From positions 7,133,001 to 7,197,000 of the forward strand of contig OY747702.1 of NCBI GenBank assembly GCA_963556495.2: a DNA stretch of 64,000 bases, given 5' to 3'. Source of the stretch: Valencia hispanica. Taxonomy: Eukaryota; Chordata; Actinopteri; Cyprinodontiformes; Valenciidae. The translations under genes were made by a program, and so were the position numbers. Below are positions 18,876 through 30,207 of this stretch, piece by piece. The notes beneath the pieces were generated by a model. It saw only the letters and a list, made by a program, of their open reading frames with translations, was not told the DNA's origin and did not search any database. Within the stretch, counting starts at the first letter, position 1; each line of letters opens with the position of its first letter.

Positions 18876-21396
18876 TTCAATTCAATTCAATTCATTTATA
18901 TAGCGCCAATTCACAACAGATGTCATCTCAAGGCACTTAACAAGAAGTCATTTCAATACATTTATACAAACATTCCAATCAGTTAAAAAGTTTCCTATTT
19001 AAGGAATCCCAGCAGATTGCGTCAGTCATTGGCGTGAGGTTGGGCCCCGTTGATGCAGACTTTCCGACCACAGCAATCCTTCAGCAATCCCTCATACTAA
19101 GCAAGCATGTAGCGACGGTGGAGAAAACTCCCCTTTAACAGGAAGAAACCTCCAACAGAACCAGGCTCAGTAGGAGCGGCCATCTGCCACGACCGTCTGG
19201 GGGTTTGAGAAGACAGAGCAGAGACACAGAAGGAACAGAAGATCTGATATAAGAGAACTTTCTATGTTACAGAAAGTAACAAGTTGATAACAGGACACAG
19301 TGGATGTTCAGTTACTGGGAGGATCATCCCAGTCGATGCCCCCCGTCCAACAGGGCATTGCAGCCAAGCAGGATACCAGACCAGGTATATCCTCTATGGA
19401 GAGAAAAACACTGAGAGAAAACAAAGTTAACAGTCGAAATAACAGAATGTACTGTAATACAACTGGAGAGTCATAGGAGAAAAGGAAGTAGCAGAGTGAA
19501 GAAAATTGGTAAGTCTGTCCTCCAGCAGTCTAAGCCTATAGCAGCATAACTACAGAGATAGCTCAGGATGACCTTAGCCACTCTAACTATAAGCTTTATG
19601 AAAAAGGAAAGTTTTAAGCCTGGACTTAAAAGTAAACAGAGTGTCTGCCTCACGGACTAAAGCTGGGAGCTGGTTCCACAGGAGAGGAGCCTGATAACTA
19701 AAAGATCTGCCTCCCATTCTACTTTTAGAAATCCTAGGAACTACAAGTAAACCTGCAGTCTGAGAGCAAAGGGCTCTGTTAGGAACATAAGGAACAATTA
19801 TATCTCTGATGTATGATGGAGCTTGATTATTAAGGGCTTTGTATGTAAGAAGAAGGATCTTAAATTCTATTCTGGATTTAACAGGGAGCCAATGAAGGGA
19901 AGCTAAAGCAGGAGAAATGTGATCTCTCTTTTTAATATTCATCAGAACTCTTGCTGCCACATTTTGGATCAACTGAAGGCTTTTAATGGCATTTTGTGGA
20001 CTACCTGATAGTAAAGAATTACAGTAGTCCAGCCTTGAGGTAACAAATGCATGGACTAGTTTCTCAGCATCACTCCTGGACAGGATGTTTCTAATTTTAG
20101 CAATATTCCGGAGGTGAAAGAAAGAAATCCTAGAAACCTGTTTAATATGGGATTTAAATGTCAAGACTTGGTCAAAAATAACGCCGAGGTTCTTTACGTT
20201 ATTACTGGGGGCCAATTTAATGCCATCCAGATGAAGTGATTGACTAATCAGTTTCTGTTTAAGAACTGCTGATCCAAAGACAGCAACTTCTGTTTTGTCA
20301 GAATTTAAAAGCAAAAAGTTTAGGGTCATCCATGTTTTTATGTCTTCCAGACATCCCTGTAATCTATCTAACTGACTGGGTTCATCAGGATTTATGGATA
20401 AATATAGTTGTGTATCATCTGCATAGCTGTGGAAATTTATCCCATGCTGTCTAATGATTCTACCAATTGGGAGCATATATATGGTGAACAGAATTGGTCC
20501 AAGCACAGAACCCTGTGGAACTCCACAAGTAACCCTTGAGAGTGAAGAAGATTTATCATTTAGATGAACAAACCGGAATCTATCAGACAAATATGATTTA
20601 AACCAGCCTAGTGCTGTTCCTTTGATCCCTGCAACATGTTCAAGCCTTTCTAAGAGAATATTATGATCGACTGTGTCAAAAGCAGCACTGAGATCTAACA
20701 AAACTAGAACAGACACAAGTCCATTATCTGAGGCCATGAGAATATCATTAGTAATTTTTCACCAGTGCTGTTTCAGTGCTATGATGAGCTCTAAAACCTG
20801 ACTGAAACTCTTCAAACAGCTAGTTACTGTTTAGATGCTCACAGACTTGATTAGCAACAATTTTCTCAAGGACTTTGGATAAGAAAGGAAGGTAAGATAT
20901 AGGTCTGTAATTGACTAAGTCATCTTGATCAAGGGAAGGTTTCTTGAGTAAAGGTTTAATCACGGCTATTTTAAATTCCTGTGGTACGTATCCGTTTACT
21001 AAGGATAGATTCATCATATCCAAAATGGGGCCAGGAACCAAATGGAACACTTCTTTAAATAATTTGGTTGGAATTGGGTCCAACATACAAGTTGAAGGTT
21101 TAGATGAGGCTAATATTTTTGATAATTCCGAAAGCTCGACTGAATCAAAACAGCCTAAGCACAACTGAGGTTCTACAGTTCTTTCCGATACTGCCTCATT
21201 TACTGAGGAAGAAGATATCATGTTTGAGAGGATGCCAATGATTTTATTTTTAATAGAATTAATTTTATTTATGAAGAATCCCATAAAATCATCACTGCTA
21301 AGAGCTGGGGGAATAGTTGGCTCAACAGAGCTATGACTCTGTGTAAGTTTGGCAACTGTACTAAAAAGAAACCTAGGATTGTTTTTATTCGCCACA
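18876..21396 (-). mobile_element. L2 LINE, minus strand, best-preserved copy
   Basis: The 3' end is an ATTCA tail and the TATATAGCGCCAATTCACAAC border at 18876-18920. About 700 bp of 3' UTR lead to the ORF2 stop at 19583, and coding sequence continues to 21395, where the copy is 5'-truncated before the RT. It lacks endonuclease and ORF1. The same 3' UTR recurs at 4022, 26105 and 43381. Confidence 0.9.
19583..21395 (-). pseudogene. L2 reverse transcriptase, near complete
   Basis: The upstream frame (21395-20820) carries NPRFLFSTVAKLTQ, LDPIPTKLFKEV, AVIKPLLKKPSLD and NYRPISYLPFLSKVLEK. A TAG then interrupts at about 20818, and an extra A in an A-run near 20760 shifts the frame. The downstream frame (20737-19583, 384 codons) holds VLLDLSAAFDTVDH (first catalytic Asp), [26 protein letters not shown] (YADD codons at 20414-20425), VKNLGVIFDQVLTF, SRLDYCNSLLSG and a C-terminal LWNQLP...FKSRLKTFLF. 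All RT blocks are present; only two lesions separate it from an open RT region. It is part of a retroelement, not a host gene. Confidence 0.9.
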
Positions 21397-21644
21397 TTAA
21401 GTGGCTAAGAGTTACAGCTGCCTGCGATGATGTACCTGGCCAGCAAGGGGGGTTGTGTTCACATGAAGCCCCGTGAGCAGAAGCCTTTCTTGAACCAATT
21501 GGCTCAAGTGGTTCAATGTCTCATTGGGCGTCATCTCACCATCACTAATGTTTCGTTCAATAAAGACTCGCATTCAAAACCAGGTACAGCATTAACAGAT
21601 AACTGATTAACTTATATCTCTTAAATGCAAGGTGTTTGTCATGT
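21397..21644. other. Unassigned sequence
   Basis: No feature recognised upstream of the L2 truncation point. Confidence 0.4.
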
Positions 21645-22004
21645 TAAGTGTTTGAAAAGACCCAAATGCAGCGAATAATGAAATTAAAATTTATTAAACA
21701 AAAGAACAAGAAACTTACATAAACTCGGGAGCATGAGAAAAATGCAGCGATGAGTAAACAGGAGCAGGACAGGGATGTTTGACGACAAACCAGCAAGTAG
21801 TGACTGTCAGAGGAAGGCTTACCCCTCCTTTCCTAAGCGGCACGTTACAGGAGCAGCACGTTTCACTTGTGTATTCTGCTGCTTGGCCCTTTCCACCGGG
21901 TGCGTATGAGGCGCATAGCAGCAGGGAAGAAGCTGTGATCGAGAGAGCACGAAATCACGCGAGATTAGCAAAATCACGCGTGGTTTCGTCAGTAAACACA
22001 ACAA

Positions 22005-22030
22005 CCATAGACATATATAAACGTCTATGA
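22005..22030. repeat. Short palindrome around a TATA-like core
   Basis: CATAGAC and GTCTATG flank ATATATAAAC inside the MITE. This could be a promoter-like element of the parent transposon; the stem is only 7 bp. Confidence 0.5.
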
Positions 22031-22143
22031 TAATAATAACCAGGAAAAGACAACAACATGGCTCCAAAAGGTTGGTGTTTTATGTTATGTCCGTTTTATA
22101 TTCGCCAATAAGTTTATGTTATGTCAGGGAATATCCAAAATCG

Positions 22144-22171
22144 CTCATTTGTGTGATGACACACAAATGAG
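22144..22171. repeat. Perfect 12-bp hairpin
   Basis: CTCATTTGTGTG and its exact complement CACACAAATGAG are separated by ATGA. It lies within the Harbinger-like MITE. No T-run follows it, so it is not a terminator-like site. Confidence 0.85.
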
Positions 22172-22980
22172 ACCCTCCCGCGAGGTACTGACTTCTCGCC
22201 GGGCCGCACAGGAAGCGACTTTTTTTTAAGTAAAGCAACCGCAAAGCAGCACGTTTCTTTTATTTTGAAAATTTCCGGTGCCGAGCCGTATATTTCCTGT
22301 CTCCCCTATCCAAAATTTAGAAATTTACGTGTTTCAGAGGCGTGCTGCTTAGAAAATAGGACTGCCGCGTATATTTAGAAAAGCGCTGCGACATGTCGCT
22401 CCTCAGACGCGGCAGACTCGTGCTCCTTTCGCCTCTGGTGGAAAGGGTTCTATTGACTACAGTGGTGGCTATCAGCTGTGTATGACGTGCTGCTCCTGTA
22501 ACGTGCTGCTTACGCGTCGGGTGGAAAGGAGGGGTTAAGTATACTGAGGAGGTGTGTAAGTGGCAGGGAGAAGGCTAAAGGCTAATTATGAGAAGCAGTT
22601 GCAGGTGAGAGGGAGAGAGCAGGTGGAAACAATTAGTAGCTGGGACAGAAGGGAGAATGGCTAGGGAAACTGAGAGGAAGGCCAAGAGCAAAACATTAGG
22701 ATTAGACAGAGGACTATACTAAAAAGGCATAAGGACTAACTATGAACCTAAGAGAAACTGGGGAGCACTAGAGTGAAGAAAACAGAACTAAGGAAATAAA
22801 CTTACAAGGAAGAATTGTTTAAAGAGGGACTAGAAAAAGGAATTAAATATAACAGAACTAACTAGGATTAATAATGGATAAGTATCAATAGGAACCTTAA
22901 AAAAATAAATAAGGGATGAATACAGACATGGGAAACCAAACATAAGAGCACTTGAGGGTCAAAAAACCATCATAACAATG

Positions 22981-25900
22981 TTCTAATTATGCAGCGTTAC
23001 CTGCTCCATGCATCTATGCACAGATGGCTCAGGTGTGGGCTTCCCCCAGGGGGCAAGGTGGACACACACTGTGTGAATTCTGCCATATTTTAGCCCATTT
23101 CCCCGTCAGGCAACAATTTTTGCGATAGGTTCGTCTTCAAAGCTGCATAAAAATAAATATTGTTTCCCCAAGAATTTCTCCTTGCATATTTAATTTCTCT
23201 CAGGTATGTTTTACATACAAAACAATTCCAATAATTGTATACGATTTATTGTTGCAGAGTTCTGCACTAGTCCAATTTACCAACCCGCAGTTATCTCCAG
23301 ATTAAATCCCGATCCAACCCAGCCATTCATTTATTCATTCGGTTTGTGTCCGCCACAGCTATGCGCTCCAATGCTTCCTTAACTCTCCATGGTGCTGTCA
23401 GCTGAGCTCTCAGATAATGATGAGATTACAGTGTCCAGGTCTGAAATGATGCTCAGTCAGATGCTCTCATGGGATTCTTTTTTTTATTGATGTAGCTACC
23501 GGAACTCTGTGCCTAAAGTTGAAGATATCTGCACGTCTACACCAAGTTTCAGGGATGTGAAGTGTAAACTGTCAAAATGATGGGCGCACTTCAGATTTTT
23601 CTGTCAATGTTTAAAAAAAAGACGAAAAAAAGGTTGAAAATTGAAAATAACATGACCCCTGATTTATATCACAATGAATTATTTCCCTTTTTATTTCTCT
23701 GGAATGTTGCACAGCTGATATTTATTTTATGCAGAACTGTAGTGAACAGTAGTGAAGTTACAGCTGAAGTTTCTGCACACAACATCAGGGTTGCGTTTGT
23801 TGCACATTCTTCTTCTGGGGTTAATATATCATTAATGTAGCCAACACTGTTTTATATTGTTCTTTGATGATAATGATCCTTCCCAGACAACAGTCTAATG
23901 ATGGTTTTCAGAACCGTTTGAAAAACAAAATTAAAGACAACAGGCTTTGAACTTATAACACCTGTTATTACACCGCAGTGTATATTGTATTAAAATGTCA
24001 AAAGGATGAATACATATGAATAGTTATAGACAATAAATATATTGTCCCCAGCAATCTTCAAACCACACTCATGTTTTTGATTATTGTCCCAAGCAATTTT
24101 AAAAACAAACCGACGCCCTTGCCCAAATGGAAGGAGCAGGGCGACTTCGACTTTCTTCCAAATACGCTCATCTCATTCATAATATTATTAATAAATTTCT
24201 GAATGGTGTGAAATGGCTAATAAAAAAAATGAAAAAAATAATAAAAATGTGTCTTGTTTCTGGTCATGCGTGACTAGAGTTTTGGGGAATCATGGGAAAT
24301 CTAGCTTTATCGATTGTCAAGTGCCAAATAAACTCAGAGATGGACAGAAAAAGGTCAAAGCCATCAGGTCAATGTTGGAGGTAGAGATTGTGCACCTGAA
24401 ATGTGTGTTTCCTGGCGGGATTGCAATAATTAAATAATAACTGGATTGTTTTGTTTAGTTTTTTAAATGTGTTATTAAGGGATTCGTGCAACTGACAAAA
24501 ATGTTTCCCTTTCAAATATATTGTTATAATAAAAAGCAATGTATGTTGTATGAGCAGATTTCTGTTTTGTTTTTCTGCATGGTGGGGTGGGGGGTGCTCT
24601 CGGAAGGGGTCTAGCCCGGGGAGTAATCCAATGGAGAACCACCACTGGCACTAAAACAGCTGCTGCAAAACGTTTCATGTTTGATAAATCACACTGAACG
24701 TGGAACACCTACTTATTTGCATGTTCTCCTCCCAATATCTGGCGCCTTCTGACAGAAATGCTGACATTGTATATTCATCAAGGGCAAAAGCGCTAAATGG
24801 ATTGCACTCATCTAGCTGTGGATTTAACAGGTGAAGTCCTACCTATGCTTGCTTAGAAAATCACCTGCTCCATGTTTTTGCACCCGCTGTGAGGTTTGTG
24901 CATGTACTAACAAGCGCAAAACTTTGATAAATCAAGCCCTAAGTTTTTATGCTCATTTAAAGTGTAACAAACTTCCAGAAAACTGCAAAAATGCTGAACC
25001 ACTGAGTTCCTTTAAACTGCCATAAAAACACATCAGTTTAGAGCTGCCTTTGACTAATATTAACAGAGCCTTGCCAATGTATCAAAGTCTACCACATGGC
25101 AAACAGCAAGTCCTAAAACCTCTGGAACAAAGTCACTTGCAGGGAGGACCTTATTGACCAAAACCATCATTGTTTTGCATGTTGAACTGGTTTTTCCCAA
25201 AGAACTGGAATATAATGTATAGCCCAAAATAGTGACAGGAATGCAAAATTAAAGATCCAGCCTTTGTCAAATCCTCTATGGTTTAGAAAAATGGGGCAAT
25301 AGTTAGTTGGTGGCAGTTTCACTATATACATCCTACTAGATTTTTAAGTTTCAATACTGCAAATAATAATTGGAGGTTGAAGGTAATCCCTCCCCACCGG
25401 CTAGGTCTAACATTCTGTTGACCCAAACCAAGCTTCTTCCAGACAAAGAATGGAATGTTACAAAAGCGTATGTCATTACAAAATGTACACTAGGTTCAAA
25501 AAATATCATCATGCCAGCATACAGTATGAGTTGAGTGGATTGATATAGAAGATACTTAAATCCTTGAAGCCAATGGCAAAAAGAGGACAGAAGGCAAAGG
25601 ACGATAGGAGAAGATAATGAAAGAGAGCAGGGGATGAATGAAGTGGCAGATTAGAGGAGGAGAGTAAATTGAAAGTATTGAGTGACTGGAAGAGGAGTGG
25701 AGGGTCGAAGAAAGAACCAGCCGAGGGTGAGGAAAGTCTGGAGAGAAAAGAAGAATGGGTAGCAAAGAGTTAGAAAAAAAATAGAGCTCAGCTGTGGAAA
25801 AGAGAAAGTGTGGTAGAGAAATGTGTGAAAGAAGAGTATATAGGGCATTGGTAAGGGTAGAGGAGAGACAATGAGAAGTGTGGAAGAGTAGGGCCACGTA

Positions 25901-26104
25901 AAGTTGATCTGCTAAGATTTTGTATAGCAACAATGAATAACTGAATGAGACACCAGTAGGTAAGTCTTATTAGCCTTATTAGAGGGATGTTTTATTGGAA
26001 CTCTTGTATGCCGGAAATAATATGAACATTATCGCCATTCAAGCAACAAACATTTAAGTGCCAAGAGGCATGAGCCTGATTTGGGCAAAATTTCCTACAC
26101 ATGG
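22981..26104. other. 3.1 kb without recognisable genes
   Basis: AT-rich sequence with short frames only. The longest are 87 codons (23577-23840, plus) and 125 codons (25556-25933, minus); the latter is a shadow of a purine-rich stretch (25560-25900) and is rich in Ser, Leu and Phe. I see no transposon termini or splice-supported exon. Confidence 0.5.
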
Positions 26105-27172
26105 AGAACAATTTAATTTAGTTCAGTTTATTTATACAGTGCTAATTCATAACAGATGTCATCTCAAGACACTTTACAAGAAAAATAATTTCATTTGTAC
26201 AGACTTTCTAATCAGTTTAAAAGTTTCTATTTAAGTAATCGAGTTAATGACTTGTAGCATTTACTCCTCCTGAACGAACATGTAGCGACAGTAGACAGTT
26301 GCCTGCATTGTGTCGTTGAATTCACAGCAATCCCTTATTCTAAGCAAGCATGTAGCAACAGTGGAGAGGAAAAACTTCCCTTTAACAGGAAGAAACCTCC
26401 AACAGAACCTGGCTCAGTACGAGCGGCAATTTGCCACGACCGACTGGGGGTTCGAGAAGACAGAGCAGACTCACAGAAAGAACAAAATAACTGATGTAAG
26501 AGTACTTTCAATGTTAAAGGAAAAAAAGGTGCTAACAGGACAAGGAGGAAGTTTAGTTACTGGAGCATCATCCCAGTTGATGCCCCTCTCCAACAAGGCA
26601 TCACAGCTGAACAGGATGCCAGATCAGGTGTAGCTTCTATGGAGATAAAAGTACAGAGAAGACAAAATTAACAGTCAAAATAAGAGCAAATAATGCAACT
26701 GGAAAGTAGTAGAAGAGAGGAGTGGTCAGTCTGTCCTCCAGCAGTCTAGGCCTAAAACAGCATAACTGTAGAGATAGCTCAGGATAACCTAAGCCAGTCG
26801 AAGCGTTGTCAAAATGGAAAGTTTTAAGCCTAGTCTTAAAAGTAGACCACGTATCTTCCTCACAGACAAAAACTGGGAGCTGGTTGTATAGAAGAGATAA
26901 GTGGTCTGTCAGTTCTCCAGCAGTCTAAGCTTATAACAGCATAACTACTCAGATAGCTCAGGATAATCTTAGCTACTCTAAACTTTGTCAAAATGGAAAG
27001 TTTTGAGCCTAGTCATAAAAGTAGACCGCGTATCTGCCTCACGGACTAAAACTGGGAGCTCGTTCTACAGGAGAGACGCCTGATAACTAAAAGATCTGCC
27101 TCCCGTTCTACTTTTAGAAATCCTAAGAACCACAAGTAAACCTGAGAGTGAGAGTGAAGTGCTCTGTTAGGA
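26105..27172 (-). mobile_element. L2 LINE 3' region with internal tandem duplication
   Basis: The low-coordinate end has TTTATTTATACAGTGCTAATTC, a decayed version of the L2 3' border. The UTR and a C-terminal coding scrap follow on the minus strand up to about 27172. It is more diverged than the copy at 18876. A unit of about 180 bp is repeated (see separate entry). Confidence 0.75.
26727..27080. repeat. ~180-bp tandem duplication inside the L2 relic
   Basis: Two adjacent units (about 26727-26901 and 26906-27080) share the order CTCCAGCAGTCTA, CAGCATAACT, GATAGCTCAGGATAA, TCAAAATGGAAAGTTTT, AAAAGTAGACC and AAAACTGGGAGCT. They differ at many sites, so the duplication is old. Confidence 0.8.
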
Positions 27173-27179
27173 ACATATG

Positions 27180-27480
27180 TGAGATCCAGTTTCAACATGC
27201 CTTAAGCGATAAGTTAAAGGACGAGCTGGCCTGCAGAGAAGAGCCTGCCTCTTTGAAAAAACTAATCGACCTAGCCATAAAGATTGACAGTTGAATCCGG
27301 GAAAGATCCAGAACCAAGTTCTATGCCACGCCCAGTGCCTTACCTCGGCATCCCTTGGTGGACATAGACTCTAGCCCCCCCGTGCTAGCCCTTGCCTGAG
27401 CAGATCAGCAGGGCTCAGCTTTCTCCAGCCAAAAGTCAGCACTGTATGGAGTGCGGTTGTTGTCTTTATGTCAGAAAGTC
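27180..27480 (+). pseudogene. Ty3/Gypsy gag fragment
   Basis: The plus-strand frame from about 27190 reads FQHALSDKLKDELACREE and SLKKLIDLAIKIDS, the pattern of a Ty3/Gypsy capsid C-terminus, then a TGA and IRERSRTKFYATPSALPRHP. A Cys-rich run near 27440 (CMECG) may be a decayed zinc knuckle. Only about 100 residues of gag remain; LTRs and pol were not found nearby. It is sandwiched between L2 and Tc1 remnants. Confidence 0.55.
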
Positions 27481-27504
27481 ATTATGCCCAACACCGATCA
27501 GCCG

Positions 27505-28312
27505 TGCCTGGTGAGGTTACTGCCTTTCATTGGGTGTGATGGCATGGGCATCAAACCAGGTTTTGGTGCTTCGGGCGGTATGGACAGGGGCCAGGTACTG
27601 CTTGATGAAATCTGCATCTCCAGACAGATCCTCAGCTGAAGGAATCATAAAATCCTCTAAAACATTCTGGTAGACTGGTGCGGTGACCTTGGATTTAAGA
27701 AAGCAGAGTTTACCAACACCTGCACTGGACATTGCACCCCAAATCATGAGTGACTTTAGATATTTCACACTGGACCTCAAGCAGCTTGGGTTCTGTTCCT
27801 CACCCGTCTTTCTCCAAACCCTTGGACATTGATTCCTGAATGAAAGGCACACTTTACTTTCATCAGAAAAGAGGACATTGGACCACTGACCAGCAGTCCA
27901 GTACTTCTTCTCCTTGGCCCAGTTGAGACGCTTCCTACGTTGGCTCAGGCTCAGAAGTGGTTTGACCTGAGGAACCCGACAGTTGTAGCCCATCTCCCAA
28001 ATGCGTCTGAATGTGGTGGTTTTAGAAGCTGTGACTCCCGCCCCATTTCACTCTTTCTGGATCTCTGCCAGATTCATGAATCTTCTCTGATTGATAATCA
28101 GCTGAAGCCCAAAGTCAGCTCTTCTGCTGGTGCATCTTCTCCTGCCACATTTTGCCTTTCCACTAGACTTTCCATTGATATGCTTGAACACAGCACTCTG
28201 TGAACAGCCAGCCTCCTTAGCTATGAACCTTTGTGACTTACCCATCCTATTGAGGGTATCAATGATGATCTTCTGGTCAGTTGTCAAGTCTGCAGTCTTC
28301 CCCATATTGAAC
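27505..28312 (-). pseudogene. Tc1-like transposase relic
   Basis: The N-terminal piece (28305-28048) starts MGKTADLTTDQKIIIDTLNR with a GKAKCGRRRCTSRRAD basic stretch; a stop separates it from the second piece (27993-27517) with WSNVLFSDESKVCL (first catalytic Asp present), LMIWGAMSSAGVG and VYQNVLEDFMIPSAEDL. At the second catalytic site the frame reads FIKQYLAPVHTA, so the Asp is replaced by Tyr and one residue seems missing. The sequence ends at ITPNERQ before the Glu motif. It is a relative of the transposase at 17528 but older, and no paired terminal repeats were found. Confidence 0.85.
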
Positions 28313-28571
28313 CTAACTGAGACAATTGAAACAAAGTGAAACAGTTTAATGACACCTTGTAAAAGCTGTGCAGGTGCTTTGAGTTTAGTAGATGAGTACT
28401 GTGTGACAAAAGATTCTAAACAAAAATGTTTTTTTAATTCCTGTTTTTGTGGGTCTTATTAGCTGGTAGCCCAAATAATGTACAAATAAACAACTAAATA
28501 ATTGAAACAGTTTATGGAAGTTTATCTTTTTGAATGGAATTATGAACTAAATAAACTTTTCCATGATATTC

Positions 28572-28576
<5 letters not shown>

Positions 28577-28640
<64 letters not shown>
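28577..28640. repeat. (TA)n(TG)n microsatellite
   Basis: About 22 AT units are followed by 10 TG units. Frames across it are artefacts of the dinucleotide run. Confidence 0.95.
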
Positions 28641-28641
<1 letters not shown>

Positions 28642-29247
28642 AGTATATATACATATATATTACACAGACTGTTTTTCCTACCATTGCCTGAAACTACTAA
28701 GAAACACACCCAAATTTGGTGTGCACAGAGATGTTGAAATAAAAGACCCCATAGCAGGGGTGTCGTTTGGCAGCAGGGACAATCACCATAAACTTGAGAG
28801 TGGTGTGAAGATTGCTGGTGACAGTTATTATTAAAATATACATATATAAACATTCATCTGTGTGAAGTTTCATTACAATATGCACTGGAGTGTATTGACA
28901 GGTGTTGAAAATCTTATCTTTCTTCAATCAATAAAAGTTGAAAGCCTGGTGTGTTTTGTCTTGTTTATCTTTTTTTAATTTATTATTATTTTTATTTATT
29001 GTCTTGTTTTTCTAACTGTACTAAAAAAACCCATTAGGCTGTTGGCTAGGAAGAATCATTGTATCGTATTAAGGATCATTCCATATCATAGCACAAAGAA
29101 AAATGTTGGCTATATTAATAATAAGAAGAATGCGTAACATAAGCAATGCAGGAAAAATCCTTGGGGAAACAGTATTTATTATATGCGGCCAACACAAGTG
29201 AAGTTCATAAACTTCATTATTCAAATGTCTGTCTTTTTTACTGACAC

Positions 29248-29295
<48 letters not shown>

Positions 29296-30050
29296 TTTTT
29301 TGACCTGTAGATGCTCTGATATTACTCTCCTAACATTATATAAAAAATACATAAAGCTTAGGAAGTGATGGGAGGATGAAATGACATATCAAGTCTGATT
29401 GTGCTTTCTATTTTGAATGCATACTACTTAGTGCAACTGAAATAATGGGGTTACACAAAAAAACTGAAGGATGATATGTCAATTACAAATACAATGAATG
29501 TTTGATGTACTTGATTGTAAATTCATCGTTCTCATTGACCAGCTACTGGCGATGCCTGGCACTTGCTCTTTAGGCTAACCTGACGACTTTATTGTGATCA
29601 GTATTAACTTACCTGCCCTCGACGCTGACAAAGAGCAACACAGTAAACTCTTCGGGAGCGCCTTGACACCGCACGGCAGTGGTGCTCCTCTCTCCGTCTT
29701 TGAAAGTTCCCAAAAATGTGGAAAAAAAGCATCAACATTGGTTCCATGGCTGAAGGAATGCTACGTCGCTACGCAACTATAACGGTCGGGACGCGGCCAC
29801 ATGACGTAAGTCTGTTCCATTTAACAGTTTTCTTTGACCAAAGAAGGACACTGTCCTCGTTAGCAAGTCGCCTCGCCTACCAAGGCAATGACTTGGTAGA
29901 TTGTGTTGGTGCCTTGGCTGCTGCTTTTGATGTGCTGCTGCCAGTGCAGATGCCTCCTTTGATGGTGTTTCCTTACTATACCTGGCTCATCTGTATTCGG
30001 CCCAATGTCCTTTTTATTGTCGCTTTTAAGTATGTATGTGCATGCTGACT
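28641..30050. other. Unassigned; includes a (TA)n tract at 29250-29288
   Basis: Apart from the second TA microsatellite, no element is identified. The end of 28840-28950 carries TCAATCAATAAAAGTTG, reminiscent of a retroelement 3' end but unsupported. Frames at 29594-29782 and 29716-30048 lack recognisable domains. Confidence 0.45.
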
Positions 30051-30207
30051 GGGTTGGGGGGAGGGGGTATAAATGTGATCGTGCTTTTAAATCTGTGGGG
30101 AGGGATGGGAATGTGGTTTATGTGGGGTAATTTTTCATCTGTAAAGCACTTTGAGTGCAATCTTTGAATGAAAAGCGCTTTATAAATAAAGTATGCTTGA
30201 CTGATTG
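30051..30207 (+). mobile_element. L2-type 3' UTR fragment
   Basis: CATCTGTAAAGCACTTTGAG, GAAAAGCGCTTTATAAATAAAG and a short tail TGACTGATTGATGG parallel the 3' end of the L2 copy ending at 9748. No coding part is recognised before it. Confidence 0.65.

Larger units (their letters stand above)
21822..22534. mobile_element. Harbinger-like MITE, 713 bp
   Basis: The ends CCCCTCCTTTCC (21822) and GGAAAGGAGGGG (22534) are perfect inverses. The similarity continues inward through a shared CAGCACGTTACAGGAGCAGC motif. TTA flanks both sides (21819-21821 and 22535-22537), the TWA duplication of PIF/Harbinger. No transposase is present; an ATGGCTCCAAAAG start near 22058 could be a leftover first exon. 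The right part shares a GACTACAGTGG motif with the element at 48353. Confidence 0.75.
21645..22980. repeat. A-rich dispersed repeat, interrupted
   Basis: AAAAGACCCAAATGCAG followed by AAAATTTATTAAACAAAAGAACAAG, and on the right a long run of AACTAAGG/AACTAGGA/GGAAACC motifs ending near CATCATAACAATG, resemble the two halves of a common fish DNA repeat. Sequence on either side of the Harbinger-like insert joins smoothly (AGGAAGGC / TTAAGTATACTGAGG). The TSD and superfamily are not established. Confidence 0.45.

Noticed and set aside
25556..25933. 125-codon minus-strand frame as a membrane protein
   Set aside because: It mirrors a purine-rich tract; a second frame in the same tract is similarly open, and there is no initiation or splice context.
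28512..28853. 113-codon minus-strand frame spanning the TA/TG repeat
   Set aside because: A third of it is the dinucleotide repeat translated as Ile-Tyr and Thr-His runs; the rest has no motif.
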